The notes beneath the pieces are model-generated. The model was not told the origin of the DNA and ran no database searches. It was given only the letters and a program-made list of their open reading frames with translations. DNA of 39,391 bases from NCBI RefSeq assembly GCF_900215355.1, contig NZ_OBEA01000011.1, positions 1 through 39,391 of the forward strand, given 5' to 3'. Positions 23,869-32,246 of this stretch are shown piece after piece. The stretch comes from Pseudooceanicola antarcticus (lineage in GTDB: Bacteria; Pseudomonadota; Alphaproteobacteria; Rhodobacterales; Rhodobacteraceae). A program made the position numbers and the translations under genes. Numbering within the stretch: position 1 is the first letter of the stretch; every line of letters begins with the position of its first letter.

Positions 23869-25782
23869 CTAGTTGCCGATCACTGCGCCTGCCGCGCTGC
23901 CGCCCATGAGCTTTTGCTGGCCATAGAGCAGGAGCACGATGCCCAGCGGCAGCAGGGCGAAGGCCGGGTGCAGGCCGGTCAGGAAGAAGCTCGCCACCCC
24001 GATCACGATCACCGCCAGACGCAGGGGTACGGCCACGCGCCGTGCCAGGTATCCCACCAGCCCGGCGGAGATCAGGAAGACCGAAGCCACGCCGCCGATG
24101 ATGGCCGCGCCGATCTCGACCAGCGTTCCTTCCAGCAGGAAGGCCGGGTTCAGGACGAAGGCGAAGGGGATGACATAGGCGACCACGGCCAGTTTCAGCG
24201 CTTCGAGTGCCGTCTTCATCGGGGCGGAGCGCGCGATGGACGCGGCCACGAAGACCGACAGGCAGACCGGCGGCGTCAGGAAGGACAGCGTGCCGAAGTA
24301 GAAGATGAACATATGCGCGCCCATCTTGTTGATGCCGAGCTGCTCGAAGGCCGGGCCGATCAGGATCACGAGGATGATATAGGTCGCCGTCACCGGCACC
24401 CCCATCCCCAGGATGATGCAGCCGATGGCCGAGAAGATCAGGAGCAGCCAGATGCTGCCGCCCGAGGCCGCGATGAGGTTCTGCGACAGGCTCGACCCAA
24501 GGCCGGTCAGGCCGAGGCAGCCCACGACGATCCCGGCAATGGCGCACATGATCGCGATGAACACCGTGGCTTCGCCCGCCTCCACGAAGGTGCGGACATA
24601 GGCACGCGCCGGGCGGCGCATGCTGGGCAGGACCAGCGACATCAGGATCGTGGCGAAGCTGGCCGCGAAGGCCGAGGCCGCCGGGTTCCAGTTCCAGCCA
24701 AAGAGCGTCCAGAGCAGGATCGCGAAGGGCACCGCCACGGGGATCATCCGGCGGCCCGCATCGCGCAGGTCCGGAAGCTCGGTCGCGTCGGCGCCTTCCA
24801 TGCTGGCTTTCACCGCTTCGAGGTGAACCTGAAGGTAGACGCAGAAGTAGAACAGGAGCGCCGGAACCGCCGCCGCGATGGCCACGGTGGCATAGGGAAC
24901 GGCCAGGAACTCGGCCATGAGAAAGCCAGTGGCGGCCATGACCGGGGGCAGGACGAGTCCGCCGGTGGAGGCGACCGCCTCGACCGCGCCGGCCCGTTCG
25001 GGCGAATATCCGACCTTGCGCATCATCGGGATGGTGAGCATCCCGGTGGTGGCCACGTTGGCCGAGGCGCTGCCCGAGAGCGAGCCGAAGAGCGCGCTGG
25101 ACATGATCGCGACCTTGGCGGGTCCGCCCTTGCGGCGGCCCATCAGGGCGAAGGCGAAATCAGAGATCGCATCGCCGCCGCCGACCAGGAACAGCACCTG
25201 TCCGAAGACCACGAAACTGGTGACGATGGTGGCCGCGACATAGACCGGCGTGCCGAAGATCGCCCCGGTTCCGAGATAGTTATAGGTGACGAGCCGGTCC
25301 CAGCGGATCACGCGGGTTTCGAACATGCCCGACAGGTAGTGACCGAAATAGGCGTATCCGAGCGCCAGAAGGCCGACGCTAACCATGGTCCAGCCGACAT
25401 GGCGGCGTGCCACCTCGAGAAGCAGGACGATACCGATCACGCTGACGATCACCTTGTCGGTGGTGATGAGGCCAAGGCTGCGGACGATTTCGTCGTAATT
25501 CAGAAAGATGTAACCCCCGACGATCAGCGCCAGCACGGCCCCGATTATGTCATACCAGGGCGGCGTCTCGCGGACCTGGGACTTGGAGAAGGGTTTGACC
25601 AGGAACGAGATCGCGACGCAGATCGCGATGAACAGCGTCAGGTATTGTTCCTTGTATATGATGATGCCGAAGCGCGGCAGCAGCTGAAGCGAATAGATCA
25701 GTGCCGCGATGGGCAGGATGATCGCAAGGACCTCGTAGACGTAGCGATACGGGCGTTTCAGAACCCTGTTGTTTTCTTGCAC
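23869..25782 (-). CDS. TRAP transporter fused permease, 4TM/12TM type
   Basis: A 637-residue integral inner-membrane protein that carries the small (DctQ-like) and large (DctM-like) TRAP subunits in one chain, as in TAXI-TRAP systems. N-terminal hydrophobic helices (VYEVLAIILPIAALIYSLQ) are followed by the conserved large-subunit core (FGSLSGSASANVATTGMLTI, GLVLPPVMAATGFLMAEFL, GMGVPVTATYIILVILIGPA). Uptake would be driven by a sodium or proton gradient. GTG 25782 is preferred, since GGAGG stands 11 bases before it; an ATG at 25842 is further upstream. It lies 119 bp after the binding protein gene. Confidence 0.9.
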   Translation of the reverse strand: MQENNRVLKRPYRYVYEVLAIILPIAALIYSLQLLPRFGIIIYKEQYLTLFIAICVAISFLVKPFSKSQVRETPPWYDIIGAVLALIVGGYIFLNYDEIVRSLGLITTDKVIVSVIGIVLLLEVARRHVGWTMVSVGLLALGYAYFGHYLSGMFETRVIRWDRLVTYNYLGTGAIFGTPVYVAATIVTSFVVFGQVLFLVGGGDAISDFAFALMGRRKGGPAKVAIMSSALFGSLSGSASANVATTGMLTIPMMRKVGYSPERAGAVEAVASTGGLVLPPVMAATGFLMAEFLAVPYATVAIAAAVPALLFYFCVYLQVHLEAVKASMEGADATELPDLRDAGRRMIPVAVPFAILLWTLFGWNWNPAASAFAASFATILMSLVLPSMRRPARAYVRTFVEAGEATVFIAIMCAIAGIVVGCLGLTGLGSSLSQNLIAASGGSIWLLLIFSAIGCIILGMGVPVTATYIILVILIGPAFEQLGINKMGAHMFIFYFGTLSFLTPPVCLSVFVAASIARSAPMKTALEALKLAVVAYVIPFAFVLNPAFLLEGTLVEIGAAIIGGVASVFLISAGLVGYLARRVAVPLRLAVIVIGVASFFLTGLHPAFALLPLGIVLLLYGQQKLMGGSAAGAVIGN

Positions 25783-25901
25783 GGGTGTCTGGCCTCCGAT
25801 TGGCGTGTGGACTCTTACAGGGAGAATCGCCCCGGCCGTCAAGATCTGGCCGGAGCGATCCGTTGCTGTGTCGCGCCGGGACGGGCCCGGCGCATCATGG
25901 G

Positions 25902-26906
25902 TTATTTCGCCGAAATCTCAGCCTGACGGGCTTCGAGCTCGTCGGTCCACACGCCCTTGGATTTGAAGAATTCAATGGCGGCCGGGTGGAACGGAACCAC
26001 GACGGCGGTGTCGGCAAAGCGATCCGGCGTCCAGGTCGCGAGCGACGGGTGAATGGCCTTCAGCTCTTCCGAATGCTCCCACAGCGTCTCGAGGATCGCG
26101 ATGACCTTGTCATCGGCGAGGTCGCTGCGGCCATAGAGCGTGGTTGCATAGCTCAGCGCGTAGATGTCGCTGTCGACACCGACGATGCCCGCGGGCACTT
26201 CGATCGGAACGAAGGCGCTGCCGATTTCCTGCGAACGGGCCATCGCTTCGGGCGAGGGGTCGATCGACAGGATGCGCGCGCCTTCGGCGGCGTTGAGCTG
26301 CTGAAGGATACCGCTGCCGATGGAGCCGACGGCGGCGTCGGCGCGGCCTTCGATCACGGCGGTCACGCCTTCGGGATAGCTGGAGACGCTGACGACCTCG
26401 AAGTCGTCGGCGGTCAGACCGGCATTGGCGAGCGCGGCTTCGGCGGTGATCGAGGACCCGGCAAAGGCACCGTAGTTCGACACGACGCGCTTGCCTTTCA
26501 GGTCTTCCATGCTGTGGATGTCCGAGCTGCCCCGGACCACCAGCGACAGGCGGATCGGCGAGCCGAGCATGATGGTGGAGATCGGGTAACCCTCGCCGCC
26601 ATTCATGCCCTCATAGGGGCCCACGGCCCGGTAGGCGAAGTTGGCTTCGATCGGGCTCGACAGGCCGAGATCGGCTTCGCTGGAGACGAACATCGGGAAG
26701 AAGACGGTCGGGGATTGCGGCAGCACGTCGACGCGGTCGCCCGTGTGCTGGCCAATGACCGACGCGATGGCCTGCGACTGCGCGTAGAACAGGCTTCCTT
26801 CCGGGTTGCCGCCCATCACGAGGATATCGGCCTCGGCGGATTTGGGCGCGGCGCCCACAAGCATGGCAACGCCGAGCGCTGCGGCGGTCAGTTTCTGGAA
26901 AATCAT
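25902..26906 (-). CDS. TAXI-type TRAP solute-binding protein
   Basis: A periplasmic ligand catcher for the adjacent permease. It starts with a signal peptide (MIFQKLTAAALGVAMLVGAA, cleavage near AEA at residue 26). The mature part has the TAXI features: GGNPEGSLFYAQSQAIASVI early, MEDLKGKRVVSNYGAFAGSS in the middle, and PFHPAAIEFFKSKGVWT at the end. The 334-residue length is normal. Start 26906 is chosen over the upstream in-frame ATG (26930) because GGGAGG lies inside that extension. Given the neighbours, the ligand may be terephthalate or a related aromatic acid; known TAXI ligands include glutamate and other organic acids. Confidence 0.9.
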   Translation of the reverse strand: MIFQKLTAAALGVAMLVGAAPKSAEADILVMGGNPEGSLFYAQSQAIASVIGQHTGDRVDVLPQSPTVFFPMFVSSEADLGLSSPIEANFAYRAVGPYEGMNGGEGYPISTIMLGSPIRLSLVVRGSSDIHSMEDLKGKRVVSNYGAFAGSSITAEAALANAGLTADDFEVVSVSSYPEGVTAVIEGRADAAVGSIGSGILQQLNAAEGARILSIDPSPEAMARSQEIGSAFVPIEVPAGIVGVDSDIYALSYATTLYGRSDLADDKVIAILETLWEHSEELKAIHPSLATWTPDRFADTAVVVPFHPAAIEFFKSKGVWTDELEARQAEISAK

Positions 26907-26971
26907 TGGGGCAACATCCTCCCTACCCACGTGGTGCTGGCTCCGCTATCTGGAGCGGGCTTGCTTTTAGA

Positions 26972-26986
26972 GCTCGTTATTCGAAC
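26972..26986 (-). promoter_or_regulatory. IclR-type operator candidate upstream of the TRAP genes
   Basis: Read on the minus strand: GTTCGAATAACGAGC, a 15-bp near-palindrome GTTCG-N5-CGA(A/G)C. It matches the site at 30449-30463 (GTTCGAAATACGAAC) at 12 of 15 positions and resembles sites bound by IclR-family aromatic regulators such as PcaR. It lies 66 bp before the binding-protein start. Confidence 0.6.
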
Positions 26987-27098
26987 AAACATCGAATACC
27001 GCATAAACTTAGAGGCAGGCAGACACGGAGTCAATTCACGCCGATCGTCCCCGCCGCATTCTTCAAACGTATATGAACCGCCCCGATTGGGGGGACGA

Positions 27099-28490
27099 TC
27101 AGAGCAGTGCGCCCGCGATCAGCAGGGCGGTCATGCTGATCGCGCAATAGGTCAGGATGAAGGGGCCGTTCCACCGCAGGCCGACTTCCCGGGCGGATTT
27201 GTCGGTCATGCCCATGGCGATGGCCAGTGTCGAGGCGAAGGGCGACAGCAGCATCGAGCCGGACCAGCCGCACATCACGGCGAGCATCAGCATCACCTCC
27301 GGCATGTCGATCCCGGACGAGATGATGGCCCCCGAGCAGACCAGCGCGCCGATCATCGGCGACAGGCCAAGCTGGCTGACCAGGGTCATCAGCAGGATGA
27401 TGATACAGGCGATCACCCCCGGGCCGAGCGAGACGTTCTCGATCAGCAAACGCAGTTGATCGGCGGGCAGCATCTCGACGACGGTCAGGCCGAGGAAGGC
27501 GCTCGCCCCGATCAAGCAGATCTCGCTGGTCGAATCCGGCAGCGCACGGAACCCGTCGCGGGCGAGGGATGTCAGGTTGCCGGAGAACGGGCGCCCCTCG
27601 GTCAGGAGCACCCAGACCACCGCCATGGAGGGGATCACGATCAGGATCGCGGCGCGCATCGGAATGCCGATCACCGCCTCGGCCAGTGCCGACAGCCCGG
27701 TGATCGCGATGAGCAACCCGAGCAGTGCGGCCATGGCGAGGCCCGCACCCTTGTGGGGTGACGGGGTGAAGGTGCGGCGCGGGCGCGGCTCGAGCCGGTC
27801 GAACACCCAGCCCAGGGCGAAGAAGACCACCATAAGGCCGAGCCCGTAGGGCAGGTAGGACACATATCCCAATGTCGGCATCAGCGGCAGGAGCATGTTC
27901 ATCGCCAGACCGGCCGGCGACCACAGGATCGTTGCGGCGAAGCCACGCATGACGGCATTCGCGATTCGCCGTCCCTGCACCTCGCCGATCTGGGGCGTGG
28001 GCGCGGTGCGGTCGCGTTGGGCCAGCGCGATCCCGAGCAGAAGCTGGAGACCGCCGAGATTGAGCAGGATGCCGAAGATATGGCTGCCGCTGGCCAGGAG
28101 CACGAAACGACGTGACGGCGGCTGGTCCACCACGAAATGCGCCGCCGTATTGACGATGTTCGAGCGCATCGCGGCGACCCGCAGGATCGCCATGACCGTC
28201 AGCAGCGCGGGCAGGTAAAGCGCGCGGCTCGCGGCAAGGGCAAGGCTGCCCGGATCGCCGCCGGCCATGACCAGAAGCACCGCGGACAGGGCCGCCAGCA
28301 GGAGCAGAACCTTGGCGTTGGTGCGCACATGGCGCCAGCGCATCAGGATGTGGCAGACGATCAGCGTGATCGCGATTCCGGCGAACAGGTGATTGTCGCT
28401 GAACAGGTCCGCGAGGGTGAAGACGGTGCCGCCCAGCAAAGCGGCGGAGGCGATCGTGGAAAGCCGGTCCGGGCGGGCCGCATCTGGCAT
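27099..28490 (-). CDS. Polytopic membrane protein, possible aromatic-acid or ion transporter
   Basis: A 463-residue, strongly hydrophobic protein with roughly ten to twelve membrane segments (for example ALLGGTVFTLADLFSDNHLF, AALLGLLIAITGLSALAEAV, GVIACIIILLMTLVSQLGLS). A glycine/serine-rich re-entrant-like stretch near the C-terminus (GLSPMIGALVCSGAIISSG, CGWSGSMLLSPFASTLAIAM) is reminiscent of ion-transporter superfamily hairpins, but I cannot name the family. It follows the SDR gene by 90 bp on the same strand and precedes the TRAP promoter. It could be a second uptake route or an exporter. Confidence 0.75.
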   Translation of the reverse strand: MPDAARPDRLSTIASAALLGGTVFTLADLFSDNHLFAGIAITLIVCHILMRWRHVRTNAKVLLLLAALSAVLLVMAGGDPGSLALAASRALYLPALLTVMAILRVAAMRSNIVNTAAHFVVDQPPSRRFVLLASGSHIFGILLNLGGLQLLLGIALAQRDRTAPTPQIGEVQGRRIANAVMRGFAATILWSPAGLAMNMLLPLMPTLGYVSYLPYGLGLMVVFFALGWVFDRLEPRPRRTFTPSPHKGAGLAMAALLGLLIAITGLSALAEAVIGIPMRAAILIVIPSMAVVWVLLTEGRPFSGNLTSLARDGFRALPDSTSEICLIGASAFLGLTVVEMLPADQLRLLIENVSLGPGVIACIIILLMTLVSQLGLSPMIGALVCSGAIISSGIDMPEVMLMLAVMCGWSGSMLLSPFASTLAIAMGMTDKSAREVGLRWNGPFILTYCAISMTALLIAGALL

Positions 28491-28531
28491 TATATGCTCT
28501 TACCTCATACCGGTAAACCGACCGCTACGCA

Positions 28532-28556
28532 CCGCCCGGCATGGTCGACCGGGCGG
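28532..28556 (-). terminator. Hairpin between the SDR gene and the membrane protein gene
   Basis: CCGCCCGG (28532-28539) and CCGGGCGG (28549-28556) form a perfect 8-bp GC stem in the 90-bp gap. No T-run follows, so it may be a pause or processing site rather than a full terminator. Confidence 0.35.
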
Positions 28557-28580
28557 CGGCCCTATCCTTTCCGGTATTGT

Positions 28581-29294
28581 CTAGACAGACAACCCGCCAT
28601 CAATCGCGATTTCGGCTCCTGAGATGTAGAGGCTGAAATCCGACAGCAAAAACAAGACCATATGAACGACATCTTCCGGCATGCCGGCGCGACCCAGCGG
28701 CACCTGCGCGGTGCGGGTCTTCAGGTCCTCGTCGCTCCAGGCGTCCAGCATCGGGGTGAGGATAATGCCCGGATGGACCGAGTTGACGCGGATCCCGCGC
28801 GGGCCCAGCTCGCGCGCGGCGGTCTTGGTCATGCCGCGCACGGCCCATTTGGTGCCGACATAGGCAATGCCCTTGCTGGCGCGCAGCCCGGCAAGCGACG
28901 AGATGTTCACGATCGACCCGCCGTCGGGACCCATCGCCGCTTCGGCGAACTTCACGCCCAGATAGGTGCCGAACTGGTTGACCTTGTAGTGCAGGTCGAA
29001 ATCCTCGGGCGTGGTGTCGGGGATGGTTTCTGGCCGGTAGAGCCCGGCATTGTTCACCAGACCGTGCAGGGGCCAGTCGCCGCATTGCGCCTGCAACGCC
29101 GCCCAATCCGCTTCCGAGGTCACGTCGAGGCGGGCGAATTGCGCGCCGATCTCATCGGCGAGGGCGCGGCCCTCGTCTTCAAGGATGTCGGCGACAATCA
29201 CCTGCGCGCCCCGCGCCGCGAGATGCCGGGCCTGAAGCGCGCCCTGTCCGCGCGCGCCGCCGGTGACAACCACGAGGCGGCCGCCGAAGGACAC
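28581..29294 (-). CDS. Short-chain dehydrogenase/reductase (SDR)
   Basis: A 237-residue NAD(P)-dependent oxidoreductase. The cofactor motif TGGARGQG is at residues 11-18, then NNAG near 82-85, NISSLAG with the catalytic Ser, and YVGTK with the catalytic Tyr and Lys. The Asp in the VIVADILED stretch suggests NAD(H) preference. GTG 29294 gives the usual SDR N-terminus (VSFGGRLVVVTGG); the open frame extends upstream to 29501, but that extension is not protein-like and lies antisense to another coding remnant. It could oxidise an aromatic alcohol or diol in the same pathway; TphB already supplies the diol dehydrogenase. Confidence 0.85.
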   Translation of the reverse strand: MSFGGRLVVVTGGARGQGALQARHLAARGAQVIVADILEDEGRALADEIGAQFARLDVTSEADWAALQAQCGDWPLHGLVNNAGLYRPETIPDTTPEDFDLHYKVNQFGTYLGVKFAEAAMGPDGGSIVNISSLAGLRASKGIAYVGTKWAVRGMTKTAARELGPRGIRVNSVHPGIILTPMLDAWSDEDLKTRTAQVPLGRAGMPEDVVHMVLFLLSDFSLYISGAEIAIDGGLSV

Positions 29295-29666
29295 GCCCAG
29301 GATGTCGATCTGGCCGGGCTGGCCATCGGGCTGGCGGCGCGGCAACCGGCAGAGGGGTTCGCGGACAGTGCCGCCGGGCGCGAGGCGCTGATCCTGGCCT
29401 GCGGCGGGCTGCGCACCGCCTCGATGCAGACCCATCGCGGGTTTAGCGGCATCTCGTTCTGGAACGATCACGAGACGGCGCGCCATTTCCGCCGTATCCA
29501 CAGCGATCTTGTCCGGCTGGGCGGCAGCGCACGGGCGCGGCGCGATCAGGCGGATGCCACCCAGGCGGTCGGATCGCCCGAAGCGGCGGCGGCGGCGGGC
29601 GATCTCGGCACCTTCGCCGAGGAGGTGCTACGCTTCGAGCTGCGGGAGACGGTCCTGATCCCCTGA
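29278..29666 (+). pseudogene. 3' remnant of an unrecognised plus-strand gene
   Basis: The plus frame ending at 29664-29666 has strong GC bias at third codon positions and a protein-like translation (AGREALILACGGLRTASMQT, GISFWNDHETARHFRRIHSD, GTFAEEVLRFELRETVLIP). Upstream of about 29290 the same frame runs antisense to the SDR gene and loses this character. It therefore looks like the last 120 or so codons of a gene whose 5' part was lost when the SDR gene was joined to it. I do not recognise the family. Confidence 0.5.
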
Positions 29667-29676
29667 CGGGTCAGGG
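29661..29676. terminator. Palindrome between convergent ends
   Basis: CCCTGACGGGTCAGGG is a near-perfect palindrome (7-bp arms) lying between the plus-strand remnant and the end of the flavin reductase gene. It may serve as a terminator for both, although no T-run is present. Confidence 0.4.
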
Positions 29677-29681
29677 CTGCG

Positions 29682-30245
29682 TCACACGGTTTCGCCCGCC
29701 AGCCGGGCGAAGGCCCCTTCGACGAGCTGTTTCTGGACCGACGGCGACAGGCTTCCATCCTGGCGGAAGATCCTTGAGGTCGAGCCGAGCTCGAATTTCT
29801 GCGAATAGACGTTCGCGCCGAGCTCCAGAAGGAACTGGTGTAGGGCAGGGTGGCCGCGCAGCGCGCCGACGCCGCCCACGGGCGCCCCGCAGAGCGTGAT
29901 CAGCTTGCCGTGGAACAGGTTACCCGCGCCGTCCACGTCATGCCCGATCCAGCCAGCGGCGTTGCGGAACACCGAGGAGAACGCGCCGGTATATTCATCG
30001 GAGCTCATGAAGATGGCGTCTGCCGCGGCCACGGCTTTGCGAAGCTTCGCTGCATCGTCCGGTATGGGACTGGGCTGACCCTCGATGAAAACCGGCAGCT
30101 CATATTCGGCAAGGTTCAGCGTGACCGCTGCGAAGGCATCCGCCATGTCGCGGTCCGCAAGGGCCGCAGCGGCGCCGACCATCCGCCAGTTGGACGAGCC
30201 GACCTGGCTGCTTCCCGACATGAAGAGGACTGTCTTTTTGGGCAT
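29682..30245 (-). CDS. NAD(P)H-dependent FMN reductase family protein
   Basis: A 187-residue flavodoxin-fold oxidoreductase. The phosphate-binding loop is GSSQVGSSNWR near residues 11-21. The segment SSDEYTGAFSSVFRNAAGWI stands in the place of the family PEYNxSxPGxLKNAxDW motif, and CGAPVGGVGALRGHPALHQF is the second flavin-binding loop. Start ATG 30245 has AAGGAGCGG before it and lies 10 bases after a small upstream frame, so it is probably translationally coupled. In aromatic gene clusters such enzymes supply reduced flavin or reduce quinones; the exact role here is unknown. Confidence 0.85.
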   Translation of the reverse strand: MPKKTVLFMSGSSQVGSSNWRMVGAAAALADRDMADAFAAVTLNLAEYELPVFIEGQPSPIPDDAAKLRKAVAAADAIFMSSDEYTGAFSSVFRNAAGWIGHDVDGAGNLFHGKLITLCGAPVGGVGALRGHPALHQFLLELGANVYSQKFELGSTSRIFRQDGSLSPSVQKQLVEGAFARLAGETV

Positions 30246-30255
30246 TTTCCGCTCC

Positions 30256-30354
30256 TTAAGATGATTGACGGCCAGTGACCGGCCCCTGAACGCCGCCCGC
30301 CGGCACCGGCGGATATGTCACCTTCGCAAGGGGCTTGGTGCCTTGATTTTTCAT
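30256..30354 (-). CDS. Small 32-residue leader or peptide gene
   Basis: The frame starts at ATG 30354 behind a very strong ribosome site (GGGGGGAGGAGCAG) and encodes 32 residues, beginning MKNQGTKPLAKVTYPPVPAG and continuing with GVQGPVTGRQSS. It ends 10 bases before the flavin reductase start. It is proline- and glycine-rich, with no signal or membrane segment. It may be a translational leader, a small functional peptide, or the start of a deleted gene. No family is recognised. Confidence 0.45.
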   Translation of the reverse strand: MKNQGTKPLAKVTYPPVPAGGVQGPVTGRQSS

Positions 30355-30398
30355 CTGCTCCTCCCCCCGTTTTCTGCATCTGCATGGCCAGTCCCTGC

Positions 30399-30498
30399 TT
30401 GACACAAAATTCTCAGGATTGTAAATCAAAAAACGAATAGCGGTTCTAGTTCGAAATACGAACATCCGACAACTCGTTTATCGGGAGGGAGTAAACCC
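30399..30498. promoter_or_regulatory. Divergent tph / flavin-reductase control region
   Basis: This AT-richer region lies between divergent operons. Toward tphA2, TTGACA (30399-30404), 17 bp and TAAATC (30422-30427) form a possible promoter. Toward the flavin reductase, TACAAT on the minus strand (30418-30423) is a possible -10 box, with the palindrome at 30449-30463 about 25 bp before it, a spacing suited to an activator. GGGAGGG at 30482-30488 is the ribosome site of tphA2. Confidence 0.5.
30449..30463 (+). promoter_or_regulatory. IclR-type operator candidate in the tph control region
   Basis: GTTCGAAATACGAAC is a 15-bp inverted repeat (GTTCG-N5-CGAAC). It is nearly the same as the site before the TRAP genes (26972-26986) and similar in form to sites of PcaR-like IclR regulators. 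TphR, encoded at the end of the operon, is the likely ligand-responsive binder. Confidence 0.65.
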
Positions 30499-31764
30499 AT
30501 GAACAATTTGGCGCCCCTTGGGGCGGAAATGCCTGTTTGGGCGAAGGAAGATGAGGGTTTCCATGTCCCTTACTGGGTGTTCCAGCGCGAAGACGTTCTG
30601 GAGATGGAAAATGAGCGCCTGTTCCAGGGGGAAACTTGGAACTACATGTGTCTTGAAGCCGAACTTCAGTCGCCCGGCGACTTCGTCGCGGTCCATGTCG
30701 GGGAAACCCCGGTCATCGTGACCCGCGACCATGACGGCGAGATTTATGCGTTCGAGAACCGCTGCTCGCATCGCGGCTCGCTTCTGGCGCTGGAAGATCG
30801 CGGCAACGTCAAGGATTTCACCTGCGTCTATCATGCCTGGACCCACAGCCTGCAAGGCGACCTCGTGGGGATCGCGTTCAAGGACGGGATCGGCGGCAAA
30901 GGCGGGATGGAGAAGGACTTCTGCATGAATTCCGTCGGCCCGCGCAAGCTGCGCGTGGCCAATGTCGACGGGCTGATCTTCGGCAGCTTCGACGAGGATG
31001 TGGACGATATCGAGGATTACCTGGGCGAGGAGGTTCTCGATCGCATCCATCGCGTGCTGGAAGGCCGCAAGATGGTGGTTCTGGGCCGGTTCACACAGGT
31101 GCTTCCCAACAACTGGAAGCTCTATGTCGAGAACACCAAGGACAGCTATCACGCCAGTATCCTGCACACCTTCTTCACCACCTTCGAGTTGAACCGGCTG
31201 TCGCAGAAGGGCGGGATCATCGTCAGCCCGAATGGCGGCTGCCATGTGAGCTATTCCGAGATCGACCAGATCGCGGAAGCCGAGAAGGCGAAGAACACGA
31301 TCTATTCGGACCAGAATATCCGGTCGCAATCGGACCTGCAACTGGCCGACAAGTCGCTTCTGGCGAGCTTCAAGGAATTCGATGACGACATCACCCTGCA
31401 GATCCTCACGGTCTTTCCGGGTTTCGTCCTGCAGCAGATCCAGAACTCGATCGCGGTGCGTCAGGTCCTGCCGAAAGGCACCGACGAGATGCATCTCAAA
31501 TGGACCTATATCGGGTTCGAAGACGACACGACCGAACAGCGCCGCGCGCGTCTGAAACTGTCGAACCTGATCGGGCCGGGCGGCTATGTGTCGATGGAAG
31601 ACGGCTGTATCGGCGGCTTCGTGCGCCGGGGCACCAAGGGCGCGTCGGACAACAATGCCGTGCTCGAAATGGGCGGGCGCAGCATCGAAGGCGGCGACGA
31701 CCGCATCACGGAAGCCTCGATCCGGGGGTTCTGGGCAGAATACAGAATGAGGATGGGCCTATGA
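30499..31764 (+). CDS. tphA2: Terephthalate 1,2-dioxygenase, oxygenase large subunit
   Basis: The alpha subunit of the Rieske oxygenase that turns terephthalate into a cis-dihydrodiol. The Rieske cluster ligands are Cys89/His91 (NRCSHRGS) and Cys109/His112 (CVYHAW). The mononuclear iron site is D215-x2-H218-x4-H223 in [10 protein letters not shown], with the third carboxylate probably in SMEDG. The closest remembered match along the whole chain is Comamonas TphA2, sharing for example [21 protein letters not shown] and [20 protein letters not shown]. The 421 residues equal the family length. It leads a four-gene overlapping operon. Confidence 0.9.
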   Translation: MNNLAPLGAEMPVWAKEDEGFHVPYWVFQREDVLEMENERLFQGETWNYMCLEAELQSPGDFVAVHVGETPVIVTRDHDGEIYAFENRCSHRGSLLALEDRGNVKDFTCVYHAWTHSLQGDLVGIAFKDGIGGKGGMEKDFCMNSVGPRKLRVANVDGLIFGSFDEDVDDIEDYLGEEVLDRIHRVLEGRKMVVLGRFTQVLPNNWKLYVENTKDSYHASILHTFFTTFELNRLSQKGGIIVSPNGGCHVSYSEIDQIAEAEKAKNTIYSDQNIRSQSDLQLADKSLLASFKEFDDDITLQILTVFPGFVLQQIQNSIAVRQVLPKGTDEMHLKWTYIGFEDDTTEQRRARLKLSNLIGPGGYVSMEDGCIGGFVRRGTKGASDNNAVLEMGGRSIEGGDDRITEASIRGFWAEYRMRMGL

Positions 31765-32246
31765 ACATTCACGTCCGGCAGGCCGAGGTTTCGGCCCTGA
31801 TCAGCGCCGCGCAGGCCCGCTATGTCCGCGAGATCGACGATGGCGATTGCACGGCATGGCCCAACTTCTTCGTGGATGATTGCTTCTACACGATCACCAG
31901 CGCCGACAATTACGCGCAGAACCTTGAGGCGGGTCTTGTCTGGCTCGACAGCAAGGACATGCTGCGCGACCGTATCCTGTCGCTGCTGGAGGCCAACGTC
32001 TATGAGCGCCACTCCTACCGCCACATGATCGGGCAGCCCTTCGTGGGCGAGCTGGAAGGCGACGAAGTGGATTCGGAAACCTCGTTCATGGTGGCCCGGA
32101 TCACCCGCGAGGGGCCGACCGATCTTTTTGCCACCGGGCGCTATATCGACCGCTACCGAATCGTCGGCGACGAGGCAAAGATCGTGTCGCGCACTGTGGT
32201 GCTGGACAGCAACCAGATCGACACGCTGCTCGGTTTCCCGCTATAA
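31761..32246 (+). CDS. tphA3: Terephthalate 1,2-dioxygenase, oxygenase small subunit
   Basis: The beta subunit (161 residues, cystatin-like NTF2 fold), which gives structural support to the oxygenase hexamer. The typical parts are [54 protein letters not shown] and [10 protein letters not shown], all arranged as in TphA3. It overlaps tphA2 by 4 bases (ATGA), so the subunits are made in step. An upstream in-frame extension (from 31500) lies inside tphA2 and is not used. Confidence 0.9.
   Translation: MNIHVRQAEVSALISAAQARYVREIDDGDCTAWPNFFVDDCFYTITSADNYAQNLEAGLVWLDSKDMLRDRILSLLEANVYERHSYRHMIGQPFVGELEGDEVDSETSFMVARITREGPTDLFATGRYIDRYRIVGDEAKIVSRTVVLDSNQIDTLLGFPL

Noticed and set aside
23605..25926. 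A 773-residue plus-strand open frame opposite the TRAP permease
   Set aside because: The translation is an Arg/Gly/Asp/His-rich string with no hydrophobic core, typical of the mirror frame of a GC-rich gene. The minus strand carries unmistakable TRAP permease motifs.
25785..27761. A 658-residue plus-strand open frame opposite the TAXI binding protein and the membrane protein
   Set aside because: Same reason: low-complexity mirror-frame translation; the minus-strand genes have a signal peptide, motifs and ribosome sites.
28662..29290. The upstream part of the long plus-strand frame ending at 29666
   Set aside because: It is antisense to the SDR gene, whose cofactor and catalytic motifs are intact. 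Only the tail after about 29290 looks coding.
30478..31494. Long minus-strand frame opposite tphA2
   Set aside because: No motifs, and the plus strand encodes a full Rieske oxygenase with all metal ligands.
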